A stretch of DNA of 64,000 nt from Synechococcus sp. MU1617 (GTDB lineage: Bacteria; Cyanobacteriota; Cyanobacteriia; PCC-6307; Cyanobiaceae): NCBI RefSeq assembly GCF_020514235.1, contig NZ_VTLB01000001.1:248001-312000 (forward strand). The letters run 5' to 3'. Both the position numbers and the translations under genes were made by a program. Position 1 is the stretch's first letter; every line of letters starts with the position of its first letter. The notes beneath the pieces were generated by a model. It was not told where the DNA came from. It saw nothing but the letters and a program-made list of their open reading frames with translations, and searched no databases. This document shows positions 17,405-24,893 of this stretch, in pieces.

Positions 17405-18388
17405 TCAGATGCCTTTGTTGACCAATGCCTGCGCCGCCTCAACGATCTGATGCGGCTGAATGATCGTGAGATTCTCCAGGGAACCGTTGTAGGGGGTGGG
17501 AATGTCCTGACTGGAGAGACGCACAGGTCGAGCATCCAGGTCGTCGAAACACTGCTCGGTGATCAGCGCAATCAACTCGGCCCCGATGCCGCCGGTCTTC
17601 ATGCATTCCTCCACCACGATCACCTTGTTGGTCTTCCGGATGGAGCGACCAATCGTCTCCATGTCGAAGGGCTTGAGGCTGATGAGATCGATCAGTTCAA
17701 CGCTCACCCCCTCAGCCTCCAGTTGCTCAACGGCCTTGAGGCAGTGATGACGCATCCGGGAGTAGGTGAGGATCGTCACATCAGTGCCTTCCTGAACCAG
17801 ATCAGCCTGATCGAGGGCACAGGTGTAGTCGCCTTCGGGGAGCTCCTCACTGAGGTTGTAGAGCAACACGTGCTCGAAGAAGAGCACAGGATTGTTGTCG
17901 CGAATCGCGGCCTTCATCAGGCCTTTGGCATTGGTGGGCGTGCTGCAAGCCACGATCTTGATGCCGGGGACAGCATGGAAGTAGGCCTCAAGCCGTTGGC
18001 TGTGCTCTGCGCCAAGCTGACGACCCACACCACCAGGGCCGCGCACCACGGTGGGAATGGTGAAGTTGCCGCCGCTGGTGTAGCGGAGCATCCCCATGTT
18101 GTTAGAGATCTGGTTGAAGGCCAGGAGCAGGAAGCCCATGTTCATGCCCTCAACAATCGGCCGGAGGCCGGTCATTGCGGCACCAACCGCCATTCCGGTG
18201 AAGCCGTTCTCAGCAATTGGAGTGTCGAGCACCCTGAGATCGCCGTATTTCTCCGCCAGATCCTTGGTGACCTTGTAACTGCCGCCGTAATGGCCGACGT
18301 CCTCCCCCATCACACAGACGTGGGGGTCTCTCCCCATCTCCTCGTCGATGGCTTCCCGGAGGGCGTTGAAGAGAAGTGTTCCTGCCAC
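17405..18388 (-). CDS. pdhB: Pyruvate dehydrogenase E1 component, beta subunit
   Basis: With the alpha subunit (not in this window) binds thiamine diphosphate and decarboxylates pyruvate for acetyl-CoA synthesis. Clear transketolase central and C-terminal domains: [38 protein letters not shown] (with the catalytic Glu), a potassium-site region [15 protein letters not shown], and C-terminal [15 protein letters not shown]. At 327 residues it matches other cyanobacterial and plastid E1-beta. It is embedded in a run of translation, isoprenoid and secretion genes, and is transcribed into secD. Confidence 0.96.
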   Translation of the reverse strand: MAGTLLFNALREAIDEEMGRDPHVCVMGEDVGHYGGSYKVTKDLAEKYGDLRVLDTPIAENGFTGMAVGAAMTGLRPIVEGMNMGFLLLAFNQISNNMGMLRYTSGGNFTIPTVVRGPGGVGRQLGAEHSQRLEAYFHAVPGIKIVACSTPTNAKGLMKAAIRDNNPVLFFEHVLLYNLSEELPEGDYTCALDQADLVQEGTDVTILTYSRMRHHCLKAVEQLEAEGVSVELIDLISLKPFDMETIGRSIRKTNKVIVVEECMKTGGIGAELIALITEQCFDDLDARPVRLSSQDIPTPYNGSLENLTIIQPHQIVEAAQALVNKGI

Positions 18389-18450
18389 GGCGTCACAGTG
18401 ATCCCGGCCAATCCGGGTGGTGAGGCCAAGCTATCTCAGTCAGCGCAGGG

Positions 18451-18546
18451 TCAACCGCCAGCCGCGAAGGTGAACAACAACAAAACGGAGAGCAGCATGG
18501 CCGGAGACAGCAGCAACGCCAGCTGGCCGAGGTCGTGGGGCGTCAT
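18451..18546 (-). CDS. 31-residue single-helix membrane microprotein
   Basis: Between the DUF3082 gene and pdhB, on their strand, an ATG at 18546 opens a 31-codon frame: MTPHDLGQLALLLSPAMLLS followed by VLLLFTFAAGG and a TGA. It has a short polar N-terminus and one uninterrupted hydrophobic helix, the shape of thylakoid microproteins, but it does not match PsbX, PsaM, PetL, PetN or Ycf12 as I know them. An AGGG sits about eight bases before the ATG. It lies in the only sizeable gap of this operon, which supports a real gene. Confidence 0.5.
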   Translation of the reverse strand: MTPHDLGQLALLLSPAMLLSVLLLFTFAAGG

Positions 18547-18570
18547 CCAAACCCTGGCAATGAGCGGACG

Positions 18571-18888
18571 CTAGGCAGGGTTCTGATCGCGAGCCGTAAA
18601 GAGACTGCGAAGAAACACCAGGGTCAAACCAAGGGCCACAAACCCTGAGCTGAAGGTGGCCAAGAAGGACAAGCCCACCAGCAGGGTCTTGAGGGTGACG
18701 GCGATGTTTTGGGCAATCGGCGAGCTGTAATGCGGGGGGTGAACAGCGAAATACACCACCATCCGCCGACTCAGGCCCAGGGCCAGCCAGGCCAAAAGCC
18801 CAGCCGTCAGCGCTCCGGAGAGAAAACTCAGCGGACCTTTACGCGGATCCCTTGGTTCGGGGCTCTGTGGTGTGGGGGCGTCAGTCAT
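18571..18888 (-). CDS. DUF3082 family membrane protein
   Basis: A 105-residue protein with a Pro-rich cytoplasmic N-terminus ([20 protein letters not shown]) and three hydrophobic segments: [40 protein letters not shown] and [15 protein letters not shown]. It matches DUF3082, a family conserved in cyanobacteria and plastids without known function. The ATG at 18888 overlaps the ispE stop as ATGA; a longer frame to 19017 runs inside ispE and is rejected. Confidence 0.85.
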   Translation of the reverse strand: MTDAPTPQSPEPRDPRKGPLSFLSGALTAGLLAWLALGLSRRMVVYFAVHPPHYSSPIAQNIAVTLKTLLVGLSFLATFSSGFVALGLTLVFLRSLFTARDQNPA

Positions 18889-19808
18889 GCCTCGATCCTC
18901 ACGCCATCGCTGCGGAGGGCGCAAGACCAAGCCTTCAAGCCGCTGCGCTCCAGCTGGGGGGTGAGCTGATCCTGCGCCTGGCGGCATGACGCCAGATCGG
19001 AGAACAGCGCGAAACAACTGGGTCCAGAACCGCTCATTGCCACTGCCAGGCTGTGCGGAACGCTCTTCAACAAATCGAGCGCCGAACGCACCGCAGCTGT
19101 TTCAGGAGCGACCACCTCCTGCAGGTCATTGCGCAAGGGAGGTGGCAGATCGCTGCGCAAAGGGTGGAGCCAATCGATGCTGCGCAAGGCTTGCCGGCGT
19201 TGTTCAAAAGCCGCCTCATCAGCGAGGTATTGGGATTGATTGAGCTCACGGCAACGCTTGTAGGCCCAGGGCGTTGAGACGCTCACCGTGGGGTCTTTGA
19301 CCAAAAGCACCGCCAGGGGTTGGGGCGTTGGCGACACGGCTTCCAGTTGTTCACCTCGCCCGAAACAGAGCTGACATCCTCCGGCCACACAGAAGGGCAT
19401 GTCTGAACCGAGCTCAGCGGCCATTCGCTCCAGCGCCGCTGGGCTATGGCCCAACCCCCACAGGGCATTCAGTCCCACCAATGCTGCGGCGCCGTCGCTG
19501 GAGCCACCAGCCAGGCCAGCTCCGATGGGGATGCGCTTCTCCAGATGAATCGACGCCCCCAGTTCACTGAAACCAGAACGGTCCCTGAGCAGTTGGGCCG
19601 CCTTGATGATCAGGTTGTCGTCGCCGACACTGAGGCTGGTGTCATCGCACGTGAGGCTGAGTTGAGCATCGGCGGTGTTCTCAAAGCTCAGGCGATCCGC
19701 CAAGTCGATGCTCTGCATCACCATGGCCAGCTCGTGGAAACCGTCCGACCGCAGCCCCAGAACCTCAAGGTGCAGATTGACTTTGGCCGGGGCCGTCACC
19801 GTGATCAT
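18885..19808 (-). CDS. ispE: 4-diphosphocytidyl-2-C-methyl-D-erythritol kinase
   Basis: GHMP kinase of the MEP pathway that phosphorylates CDP-methylerythritol, needed for carotenoids, the phytyl tail of chlorophyll and quinones. It begins [26 protein letters not shown] and has the GHMP ATP loop [19 protein letters not shown] and the C-terminal motif [14 protein letters not shown]. The 307-residue length is normal. It starts nine bases downstream of rsmA, and the DUF3082 gene overlaps its stop. Confidence 0.96.
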   Translation of the reverse strand: MITVTAPAKVNLHLEVLGLRSDGFHELAMVMQSIDLADRLSFENTADAQLSLTCDDTSLSVGDDNLIIKAAQLLRDRSGFSELGASIHLEKRIPIGAGLAGGSSDGAAALVGLNALWGLGHSPAALERMAAELGSDMPFCVAGGCQLCFGRGEQLEAVSPTPQPLAVLLVKDPTVSVSTPWAYKRCRELNQSQYLADEAAFEQRRQALRSIDWLHPLRSDLPPPLRNDLQEVVAPETAAVRSALDLLKSVPHSLAVAMSGSGPSCFALFSDLASCRQAQDQLTPQLERSGLKAWSCALRSDGVRIEA

Positions 19809-19817
19809 GGTGGTTGT

Positions 19818-20642
19818 TCAGTCGGTCCGATTCAAACCCCTGGCCAGGGCGACCCAGGTGTCGGGCGCGAGTTCCTGAGGGCGTTGCTGCAGGCTGAAAC
19901 CTGAAGAGGCCGCCAGATCTTTTAAGCGCTGTGGCTCAGCCACGCCCGCCAGGGTGTTGCGCAACATCTTGCGCCGCGCCAAAAACGCCTGCTTCAGCAG
20001 CGATTCCACCCGGACAGCCAAAGCTGGCTCCACCCGCTCCGAGGCCGGCAAGGGATCCAGGCAGATCACTTCTGATTGCACCTTTGGTGGAGGCTGGAAA
20101 CAGCGCGGCGGCACCGGACAAACCGAACTGCACCGGGCCAGCAACTGCATGCGAACGCTCAGAGCGCTGAAACTGCTGTGGCCGGGCCGAGCACGAATCC
20201 GTTCCGCCACTTCCTTCTGCACAAGCAACACCAGCCGTTGGTAGGGCGGATCCACCGGCCGATCCAATCGGCCCACCAACCGCTCCAGCAGCGGGCCAGT
20301 GATGTTGTAAGGGATGTTGGCCACCACCTTGTCGGCGATGCGGCCATCGCTCAATTCAAGTGGAGCTTCGAGAACATCCCCTTGATGGAGGCTGAACTCA
20401 GGCTGAGCCTCAAAACGCTCCTGAAGACCGTCCACCAGATCGCGGTCGAGCTCAATCGCATGCACCGCCTTCACCCCCTCGGCCAGCAGACGCTCCGTTA
20501 ACGCCCCCCGACCGGGACCCACCTCAAGCACCCGATCGGAGGACTGCAAATCAGCAGCCTCGATAATTCGTTGCAGTACTGAGTCGTCCCGCAACCAGTG
20601 CTGACCGAAACGCTTGCGGGCGTGATGTCCGGAGAAACCCAT
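19818..20642 (-). CDS. rsmA: 16S rRNA (adenine1518-N6/adenine1519-N6)-dimethyltransferase
   Basis: KsgA/RsmA dimethylates two adjacent adenines near the 3' end of 16S rRNA, a late checkpoint in small-subunit assembly. SAM-binding motif I is VLEVGPGRGALTERLL, motif IV is the diagnostic NIPYNITGPLLERL, and the N-terminus KRFGQHWLRDDSVLQRI is the family start. The 274-residue length is normal. The ispE-rsmA pairing is common in bacteria. Confidence 0.96.
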   Translation of the reverse strand: MGFSGHHARKRFGQHWLRDDSVLQRIIEAADLQSSDRVLEVGPGRGALTERLLAEGVKAVHAIELDRDLVDGLQERFEAQPEFSLHQGDVLEAPLELSDGRIADKVVANIPYNITGPLLERLVGRLDRPVDPPYQRLVLLVQKEVAERIRARPGHSSFSALSVRMQLLARCSSVCPVPPRCFQPPPKVQSEVICLDPLPASERVEPALAVRVESLLKQAFLARRKMLRNTLAGVAEPQRLKDLAASSGFSLQQRPQELAPDTWVALARGLNRTD

Positions 20643-20656
20643 GGCTCAACTGTGCA

Positions 20657-21019
20657 TCAGCACAGCCGTTCCACATCAATCCAGCGAATCGTTCGGCGGG
20701 ATTTCATCAAGGGAACAAGGGCCAGCTTGACCCGGAGCAGCTGCTCCGCTGACGCCGGATGCACAGCTCTCCAACTACTGATCGCACGAGCCATGCGGCG
20801 CCGTTTGGCGGGGTGAAAGGCATCAAGGCCATGGCGGTCCCGACAACCAGTGCGACGGCCTTTCACCTCCACCACCAACAGCTGCTGCTGCCGCTCCAGC
20901 ACCAGATCGAGCTCGCCCCAGCGGCAGTGCCAGTTGCGGTCCAGCAACCGCCATCCCTGCGCTTCCAGCTGCTGCAAGGCCTGCTGCTCCGCCCAGCTAC
21001 CGCTGCATTGAGACTCCAC
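20657..21019 (-). CDS. YraN/UPF0102 family endonuclease-like protein
   Basis: A 120-residue protein with the restriction-endonuclease-like core of UPF0102: [24 protein letters not shown], then [23 protein letters not shown] with the E-D-ExK catalytic pattern. Most likely a Holliday-junction-resolvase-related nuclease, but its biological role is not established. It is the first gene of the minus-strand run and is 14 bases from rsmA. A divergent promoter region of about 60 bases separates it from the pentapeptide gene. Confidence 0.88.
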   Translation of the reverse strand: MESQCSGSWAEQQALQQLEAQGWRLLDRNWHCRWGELDLVLERQQQLLVVEVKGRRTGCRDRHGLDAFHPAKRRRMARAISSWRAVHPASAEQLLRVKLALVPLMKSRRTIRWIDVERLC

Positions 21020-21082
21020 CGGCTTAAACCATCACGTCTTGGTTCAAACCATTCCCCCCAGGAACAGTTCTAGGGTTCAGCG

Positions 21083-21583
21083 GTGATGGTTCCGATCATG
21101 CGCAGACGCTTCACGGCCGTACTGATCTCTTTGGTGGTGTTCACATGCCAGTGGCTGTTGGCGGCTCCGGCCCACGCTGCGATGGATGTGGCCAAACAGG
21201 TGTTGATCGGTGCCGACTATTCGAACAAAGACCTGCGGGGGGCCACCTTCAACCTCAGCAACCTGCGCGAGGCCAACCTCTCCGGATCGGACCTGCGGGG
21301 AGCCAGCCTCTACGGCGCCAAGCTGCAGGACGCCGACCTCAGTGGCACCGATCTGCGCGAAGCCACCCTGGACGCCGCTGTGATGACAGGGACCAACCTT
21401 GAGGATGCCGTGCTGGAGGGGGCTTTTGCCTTCAACACTCGCTTCAGCGATGTGTTGATCACGGGAGCCGACTTCACCGACGTTCCCATGCGCGGTGACC
21501 AACTCAAAAATCTCTGCGCCGTTGCCGACGGAACGAATTCCGTCACGGGCCGCAGCACCCGCGAGAGCCTCGGTTGCGCTTGA
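21083..21583 (+). CDS. Exported pentapeptide-repeat protein, probably thylakoid-lumenal
   Basis: A signal peptide (MMVPIMRRRFTAVLISLVVF, cleavage near APAHAA about residue 32) is followed by tandem A(D/N)LXX pentapeptide repeats from 45 to about 130: ADYSNKDLRGATFNLSNLRE, ANLSGSDLRGASLYGAKLQD and further turns. These fold as a right-handed quadrilateral beta-helix. The C-terminal 30 residues carry two Cys (NLCAVADG, LGCA), which could form a disulfide as in plant lumenal TL17/TL15 proteins. Function unknown. It is followed four bases later by the next gene. Confidence 0.85.
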   Translation: MMVPIMRRRFTAVLISLVVFTCQWLLAAPAHAAMDVAKQVLIGADYSNKDLRGATFNLSNLREANLSGSDLRGASLYGAKLQDADLSGTDLREATLDAAVMTGTNLEDAVLEGAFAFNTRFSDVLITGADFTDVPMRGDQLKNLCAVADGTNSVTGRSTRESLGCA

Positions 21584-21586
21584 ACC

Positions 21587-22015
21587 ATGAGTTTTGATCC
21601 CCGAAGCCTCGAGCGCCTGCGTGAGTTGGGGCGTCAACTCCCTGCACGCCTGCCGGAACCGGAGAAGCCTTCAGCCGCTCCCAAAGCCAGCCAGATGCGC
21701 CATCGCGTTGAGACCGAGAAGAACCCGGAGGAGCTCTTCCGAGAACTGATGAAGGCCAGCCAAGACGGCACCATTCCTGAGCATCTGATGGCCCGCCTCA
21801 AACAGTTGGAGGCCCAACGCAAACCATCGGCTCAACCGTTGCCGTTCAACAGCAACGAAGACACCCCAGCCCTTTCCGCACCAGCGCGCAGCCAGCCCGG
21901 ACCCGGAAAAAACACCCAGCCGAAACGGCCGAAGGTTGACCCCGGTAGCGAGGAGGAAAGCCTGTATGTGGCTTTCGGGCAGCTGCTGCTCGAGGACGAG
22001 GGAGACGACGCTTGA
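21587..22015 (+). CDS. Conserved hypothetical protein, largely disordered
   Basis: A 142-residue, highly charged protein. Residues 1-75 are helical with heptads ([47 protein letters not shown]). Residues 76-120 are Pro/Ser/Lys-rich and probably disordered. A short acidic end ([20 protein letters not shown]) looks like a conserved peptide. No family recognised. It overlaps the start of rlmH by four bases, so translation is coupled. Confidence 0.75.
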   Translation: MSFDPRSLERLRELGRQLPARLPEPEKPSAAPKASQMRHRVETEKNPEELFRELMKASQDGTIPEHLMARLKQLEAQRKPSAQPLPFNSNEDTPALSAPARSQPGPGKNTQPKRPKVDPGSEEESLYVAFGQLLLEDEGDDA

Positions 22016-22446
22016 ACCCGGCCCGTTGCCGGATTCTTGCGGTGGGCAAAGTTCGTCGTGGCTGGATTCAAGACGGTATTGACCTGTACCTCAAACGCCT
22101 ACCTGGGCTAACCATCAGCGAACTTCGCGACAGCAACCCAGACAAGGAAGCCGATGCCATCAGAGCGGCCCTACGGCCCGATGAAACCCTGATTGCGCTG
22201 ATGGAGCAGGGCGACACCTTGGCGTCGGTGCCTTTCGCGCAACGACTCGAACAATTCGGCAACCAGCGGCTGGCCTTTGTGATTGGTGGAGCCGACGGTC
22301 TCACAGCTGAGCTCAAGGCTCAGGCCCAATGGCGTCTGAGCCTCTCCCCGATGACCTTCCCCCACGAACTGGCGCGGCTGATGCTCGTGGAACAACTGTT
22401 CCGGGCCCAGGCGATTGTCCAAGGCAACCCTTATCACCGCGCCTAG
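22012..22446 (+). CDS. rlmH: 23S rRNA (pseudouridine1915-N3)-methyltransferase
   Basis: SPOUT methyltransferase RlmH that modifies helix 69 of 23S rRNA after 70S assembly. The knot region FVIGGADGL is followed by [29 protein letters not shown] and ends with the invariant NPYHR. The length of 144 residues is close to the 155 of E. coli. Initiation is at a TTG that overlaps the previous stop; a later start would lose the N-terminal strand RILAVGKV. Confidence 0.95.
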   Translation: MNPARCRILAVGKVRRGWIQDGIDLYLKRLPGLTISELRDSNPDKEADAIRAALRPDETLIALMEQGDTLASVPFAQRLEQFGNQRLAFVIGGADGLTAELKAQAQWRLSLSPMTFPHELARLMLVEQLFRAQAIVQGNPYHRA

Positions 22447-22455
22447 GGTTCAGCG

Positions 22456-23319
22456 ATGGCCGCTGATCTCTGCTCCTCGACCATGCGTCTGGCTCTGCTG
22501 TCTCCGATTCATGGCCAGTCGATTGAACACATCGCCCGACAACTGGAGAACTACAGGGTGTTTCTTGCACCCTTCGAGCTGCGTCATTACTTCCACGTGT
22601 CTCTGGAGAGTCACTCGGATCTCCAATCCGAGCTCACCGCCTTCGCCGAAAGGGAGGGGCACAGCATTGTTTTCACCGAACGCAGGCAACCCACCTGGCG
22701 GCCCTGCACGGCCTATGCCCTGTGTGAACTGATCAAAACGGCGCTGGCCGATCACCACAGTCACGACAAAGTCCTGATTCACACCGATACCGATCTGCTG
22801 GTGTCTGCCAAAGCCAAAGATCAGCTCCAGAACCACCGCATTGGCTGCGGCAACAGCGCATTTCGCTACGACAAAAAAAGCGCTTGGAAATGGGCAGCAC
22901 CAGCCGTCGCCGATCCTCGACTCAAGCGCTTCGCCACAGAAATGCTGGATGGAGACGCTTCAAAACTCCGCAGCGGGCGAGTTTGCGGTGCCTACATGCC
23001 CTGGTCGGTCTTCAAAACGTTCGGCGTCATTTACAACTACTTCTTCAAAGACGATTACTTCAAGAGAAAGCCGCATCGCATTTGGCCGTTGGCTGAAATC
23101 GCCATTCCCAGCATTCTTCATCTCTTGGAGAATCAAGACGCCAGCTTTCAGCCGCCTTTGATCAAAGTTCCCAAGAAAAAGAAAGTGTCCTGCAAAAGCA
23201 TCGATCGCATGATCGAACGCCGCGACAGCTTTGGGCTCAAAAAAATTGCTCGTGACACCGACAGTGAGGCGTTTCAATACGTGATGCGCCTGCAAGCACA
23301 AGCTGCTGGGGAGGCCTGA
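22456..23319 (+). CDS. Hypothetical protein, possible GT-A-like glycosyltransferase
   Basis: A 287-residue protein with no family I can name. The N-terminal strand MRLALLSPIHGQSIEHIARQ, the acidic patch VLIHTDTDLLVS (Asp-Thr-Asp at 111-113) and the overall alpha/beta look resemble GT-A glycosyltransferases, where a D-x-D binds metal and nucleotide sugar. That reading is weak: other motifs are not obvious. The C-terminal third is Lys-rich and ends in helices. It follows rlmH by nine bases and precedes a 2OG oxygenase gene by two, so the last two are surely co-expressed. The second in-frame ATG (residue 10) is a plausible alternative start. Confidence 0.7.
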   Translation: MAADLCSSTMRLALLSPIHGQSIEHIARQLENYRVFLAPFELRHYFHVSLESHSDLQSELTAFAEREGHSIVFTERRQPTWRPCTAYALCELIKTALADHHSHDKVLIHTDTDLLVSAKAKDQLQNHRIGCGNSAFRYDKKSAWKWAAPAVADPRLKRFATEMLDGDASKLRSGRVCGAYMPWSVFKTFGVIYNYFFKDDYFKRKPHRIWPLAEIAIPSILHLLENQDASFQPPLIKVPKKKKVSCKSIDRMIERRDSFGLKKIARDTDSEAFQYVMRLQAQAAGEA

Positions 23320-23321
23320 CT

Positions 23322-23921
23322 TTGCTGCACGTCATCGACAACCTTCTGCCCGCCAGCACCCTCCAGGACCTACGCGACCTCTGTGACATCCATGGGCGGC
23401 TCAAGGAGCAACATGACGGCGATGCTCAATTCAGCTGGCGACCCGAAACCGGTTCTCCCCGCTCGATTCACGCAACCGCTCAGCAAGCCGTTGTCGATCG
23501 CTACCTCGACGAGGCCCTGCTCCCTGTGGCAACACCGTTCGCCCCCCAGCGGGCCGGAGTCGAGTGGTGGTGCAACACCAACAACGATCTCGACTGGCAC
23601 ATCGACAAGGACGAGCTGGAAGGTCGACGCAGCGGCCGTTTCTTGCTTCCGTTGCTGTCCACCGTGTTCTACCCCCACGTGAGCTGCGCTGGCGGCGAAC
23701 TGCTCGTGGCCGACAATCCTCCGATCAAGAACGGATACCAGGGGCCGTTACCCACATTCCGCTCGGTGATCTCGATCCCACCGGTGGTGAACCGCCTGGT
23801 GCTGTTCTCCCCCGGCATCCTGCATCGGATCAACCCGTTCGAAGGCGAACGCTATTCCGTGGCCGTGAACATCTGGGAGCAAGCACCCCTCACCACAACG
23901 GCTGCAGAGCCACCGGCTTGA
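23322..23921 (+). CDS. 2-oxoglutarate/Fe(II)-dependent oxygenase, prolyl-hydroxylase-like
   Basis: A 199-residue double-stranded beta-helix oxygenase. The iron triad is visible: His93 and Asp95 in DWHIDKDE, and the distal His168 in SPGILHRI; Arg177 in EGERYSVAVNIW is placed to bind the 2-oxoglutarate carboxylate. The Gly-rich GGELLVAD between them fits the P4H/PKHD type. It starts at a TTG two bases after the preceding gene. The substrate could be a protein side chain or a small molecule. Its 3' end overlaps a convergent gene by 32 bases. Confidence 0.85.
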   Translation: MLHVIDNLLPASTLQDLRDLCDIHGRLKEQHDGDAQFSWRPETGSPRSIHATAQQAVVDRYLDEALLPVATPFAPQRAGVEWWCNTNNDLDWHIDKDELEGRRSGRFLLPLLSTVFYPHVSCAGGELLVADNPPIKNGYQGPLPTFRSVISIPPVVNRLVLFSPGILHRINPFEGERYSVAVNIWEQAPLTTTAAEPPA

Positions 23922-24282
23922 ATTTTTCGATCGAAACCGTCCAGGCCCGCGGGGACAAAGCCTGCAATCCCGCTTTGAACGCGGCCGTATCCCCTGTGTT
24001 CAACCAGTCCGCCTTGAGCCTGGGCACGTCCTCCGGCAGCCGTTCCATCGGCAGCTCCACCAGCAGCAGGCTGTCGGCTCCAGCCGCACGCTGCAGCACA
24101 CCCTGATCACTGCGCTGCCACACCCTCAGCAACAGCTCCAGCACCAGAGCATGGCCCAACGCATCCGGAGCCTCACCCTGCGGAGCCACCTCTTTCTGAG
24201 ACCGCCCCCCCAGGGGCAAAGCGCGCTGGCCCTGCTGATCGATCAGCGCCATGGCCACGAGGTAAGGGGAGTCAGCCAACAC
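23890..24282 (-). CDS. Hypothetical protein divergent from umuD
   Basis: A 130-residue protein from a GTG at 24282 (MLADSPYLVAMALIDQQGQR). Its mid-section DALGHALVLELLLRVWQRSD and end RLKADWLNTGDTAAFKAGLQ read as a normal soluble protein, but I recognise no family. The frame stays open with protein-like sequence (GGFGEDGALRNLVLADS) back to a TGA that touches the LexA-type site at 24330, without an ATG, so the true N-terminus is uncertain. It shares the 85-base region with umuD and could be under the same operator. Confidence 0.6.
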   Translation of the reverse strand: MLADSPYLVAMALIDQQGQRALPLGGRSQKEVAPQGEAPDALGHALVLELLLRVWQRSDQGVLQRAAGADSLLLVELPMERLPEDVPRLKADWLNTGDTAAFKAGLQALSPRAWTVSIEKFKPVALQPLW

Positions 24283-24329
24283 CAGATTTCGAAGGGCACC
24301 ATCCTCACCGAATCCTCCCCACAGGAATC

Positions 24330-24343
24330 AGTACATACGTACT
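24330..24343 (+). promoter_or_regulatory. LexA (SOS) operator upstream of umuD
   Basis: AGTACATACGTACT is a 14-base site with perfect outer arms AGTAC-N4-GTACT and fits the cyanobacterial LexA consensus RGTAC-N3-DGTWCB. It lies 24 bases before the umuD GTG and overlaps a possible -10 element TACTAT (24340-24345), so LexA binding there would block transcription. It also lies 48 bases from the start of the divergent gene. Confidence 0.85.
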
Positions 24344-24367
24344 ATTTAGTCAGCTGTTGCTGCCGCC

Positions 24368-24799
24368 GTGGAGCTCCAACACAGACCGCTGCCCCTGCAG
24401 CCCAAGCGCAGTCGGCTCACGCTGCCCCTGGCTGGGGAACGGGTCACCGCCGGCTTCCCGTCCCCCGCCGATGACTACGTCGATGTGGGGATCGACCTCA
24501 ATGAACAACTGATCCGGCATCCCAGCAGCACCTTTTTCCTGCATGTGAGCGGCGAATCAATGACCGACGCCGGCATCCACGACGGCGATCTTCTGGTAGT
24601 CGATCGCAGCCTCGACCCGCGCCCGGGCCAGGTGGTTGTGGCTGTGCTCGACGGTGCCTTCACCCTCAAACGCCTGATGCGTCATCGCGGCCGGTTGCGC
24701 CTGGAAGCCGCCCATCCGGACTATCCGCCACTGGAGCTTCATTGCTGCGGCGAAGTGCAGATCTGGGGCGTCGCCATCCACGTGATCCATCCGCTCTGA
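24368..24799 (+). CDS. umuD: SOS mutagenesis protein UmuD (S24 peptidase family)
   Basis: UmuD self-cleaves on RecA filaments to UmuD', which with UmuC forms DNA polymerase V for translesion synthesis. The cleavage site is Ala28-Gly29 in TAGFPSPADDY (E. coli has Cys-Gly; LexA has Ala-Gly). The catalytic dyad is Ser64 in HVSGESMTD and Lys101 in GAFTLKRLM. The 143-residue length is normal. Initiation is at GTG. Its usual partner umuC is not next to it but 14.4 kb downstream, beyond one giant gene. Confidence 0.94.
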   Translation: MELQHRPLPLQPKRSRLTLPLAGERVTAGFPSPADDYVDVGIDLNEQLIRHPSSTFFLHVSGESMTDAGIHDGDLLVVDRSLDPRPGQVVVAVLDGAFTLKRLMRHRGRLRLEAAHPDYPPLELHCCGEVQIWGVAIHVIHPL

Positions 24800-24893
24800 G
24801 GCGAAAAATGTCTGATAGGCAGATCAGAAAACTGGTCCAGCCTTCAAGACGGAACAAAGCGGCTAACTAGCGTCAAAGTGAGAACGAAGTTGC

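Noticed and set aside
17450-18574. A 374-codon plus-strand frame opposite pdhB
   Set aside because: Antisense to pdhB and passes through the small gene in the operon; the composition is that of a shadow.
23890-24330. Extending the 130-residue gene upstream to include FLWGGFGEDGALRNL
   Set aside because: The residues look protein-like but there is no ATG, GTG or TTG in the extension before a TGA, so the GTG at 24282 is kept and the doubt is noted in the entry.
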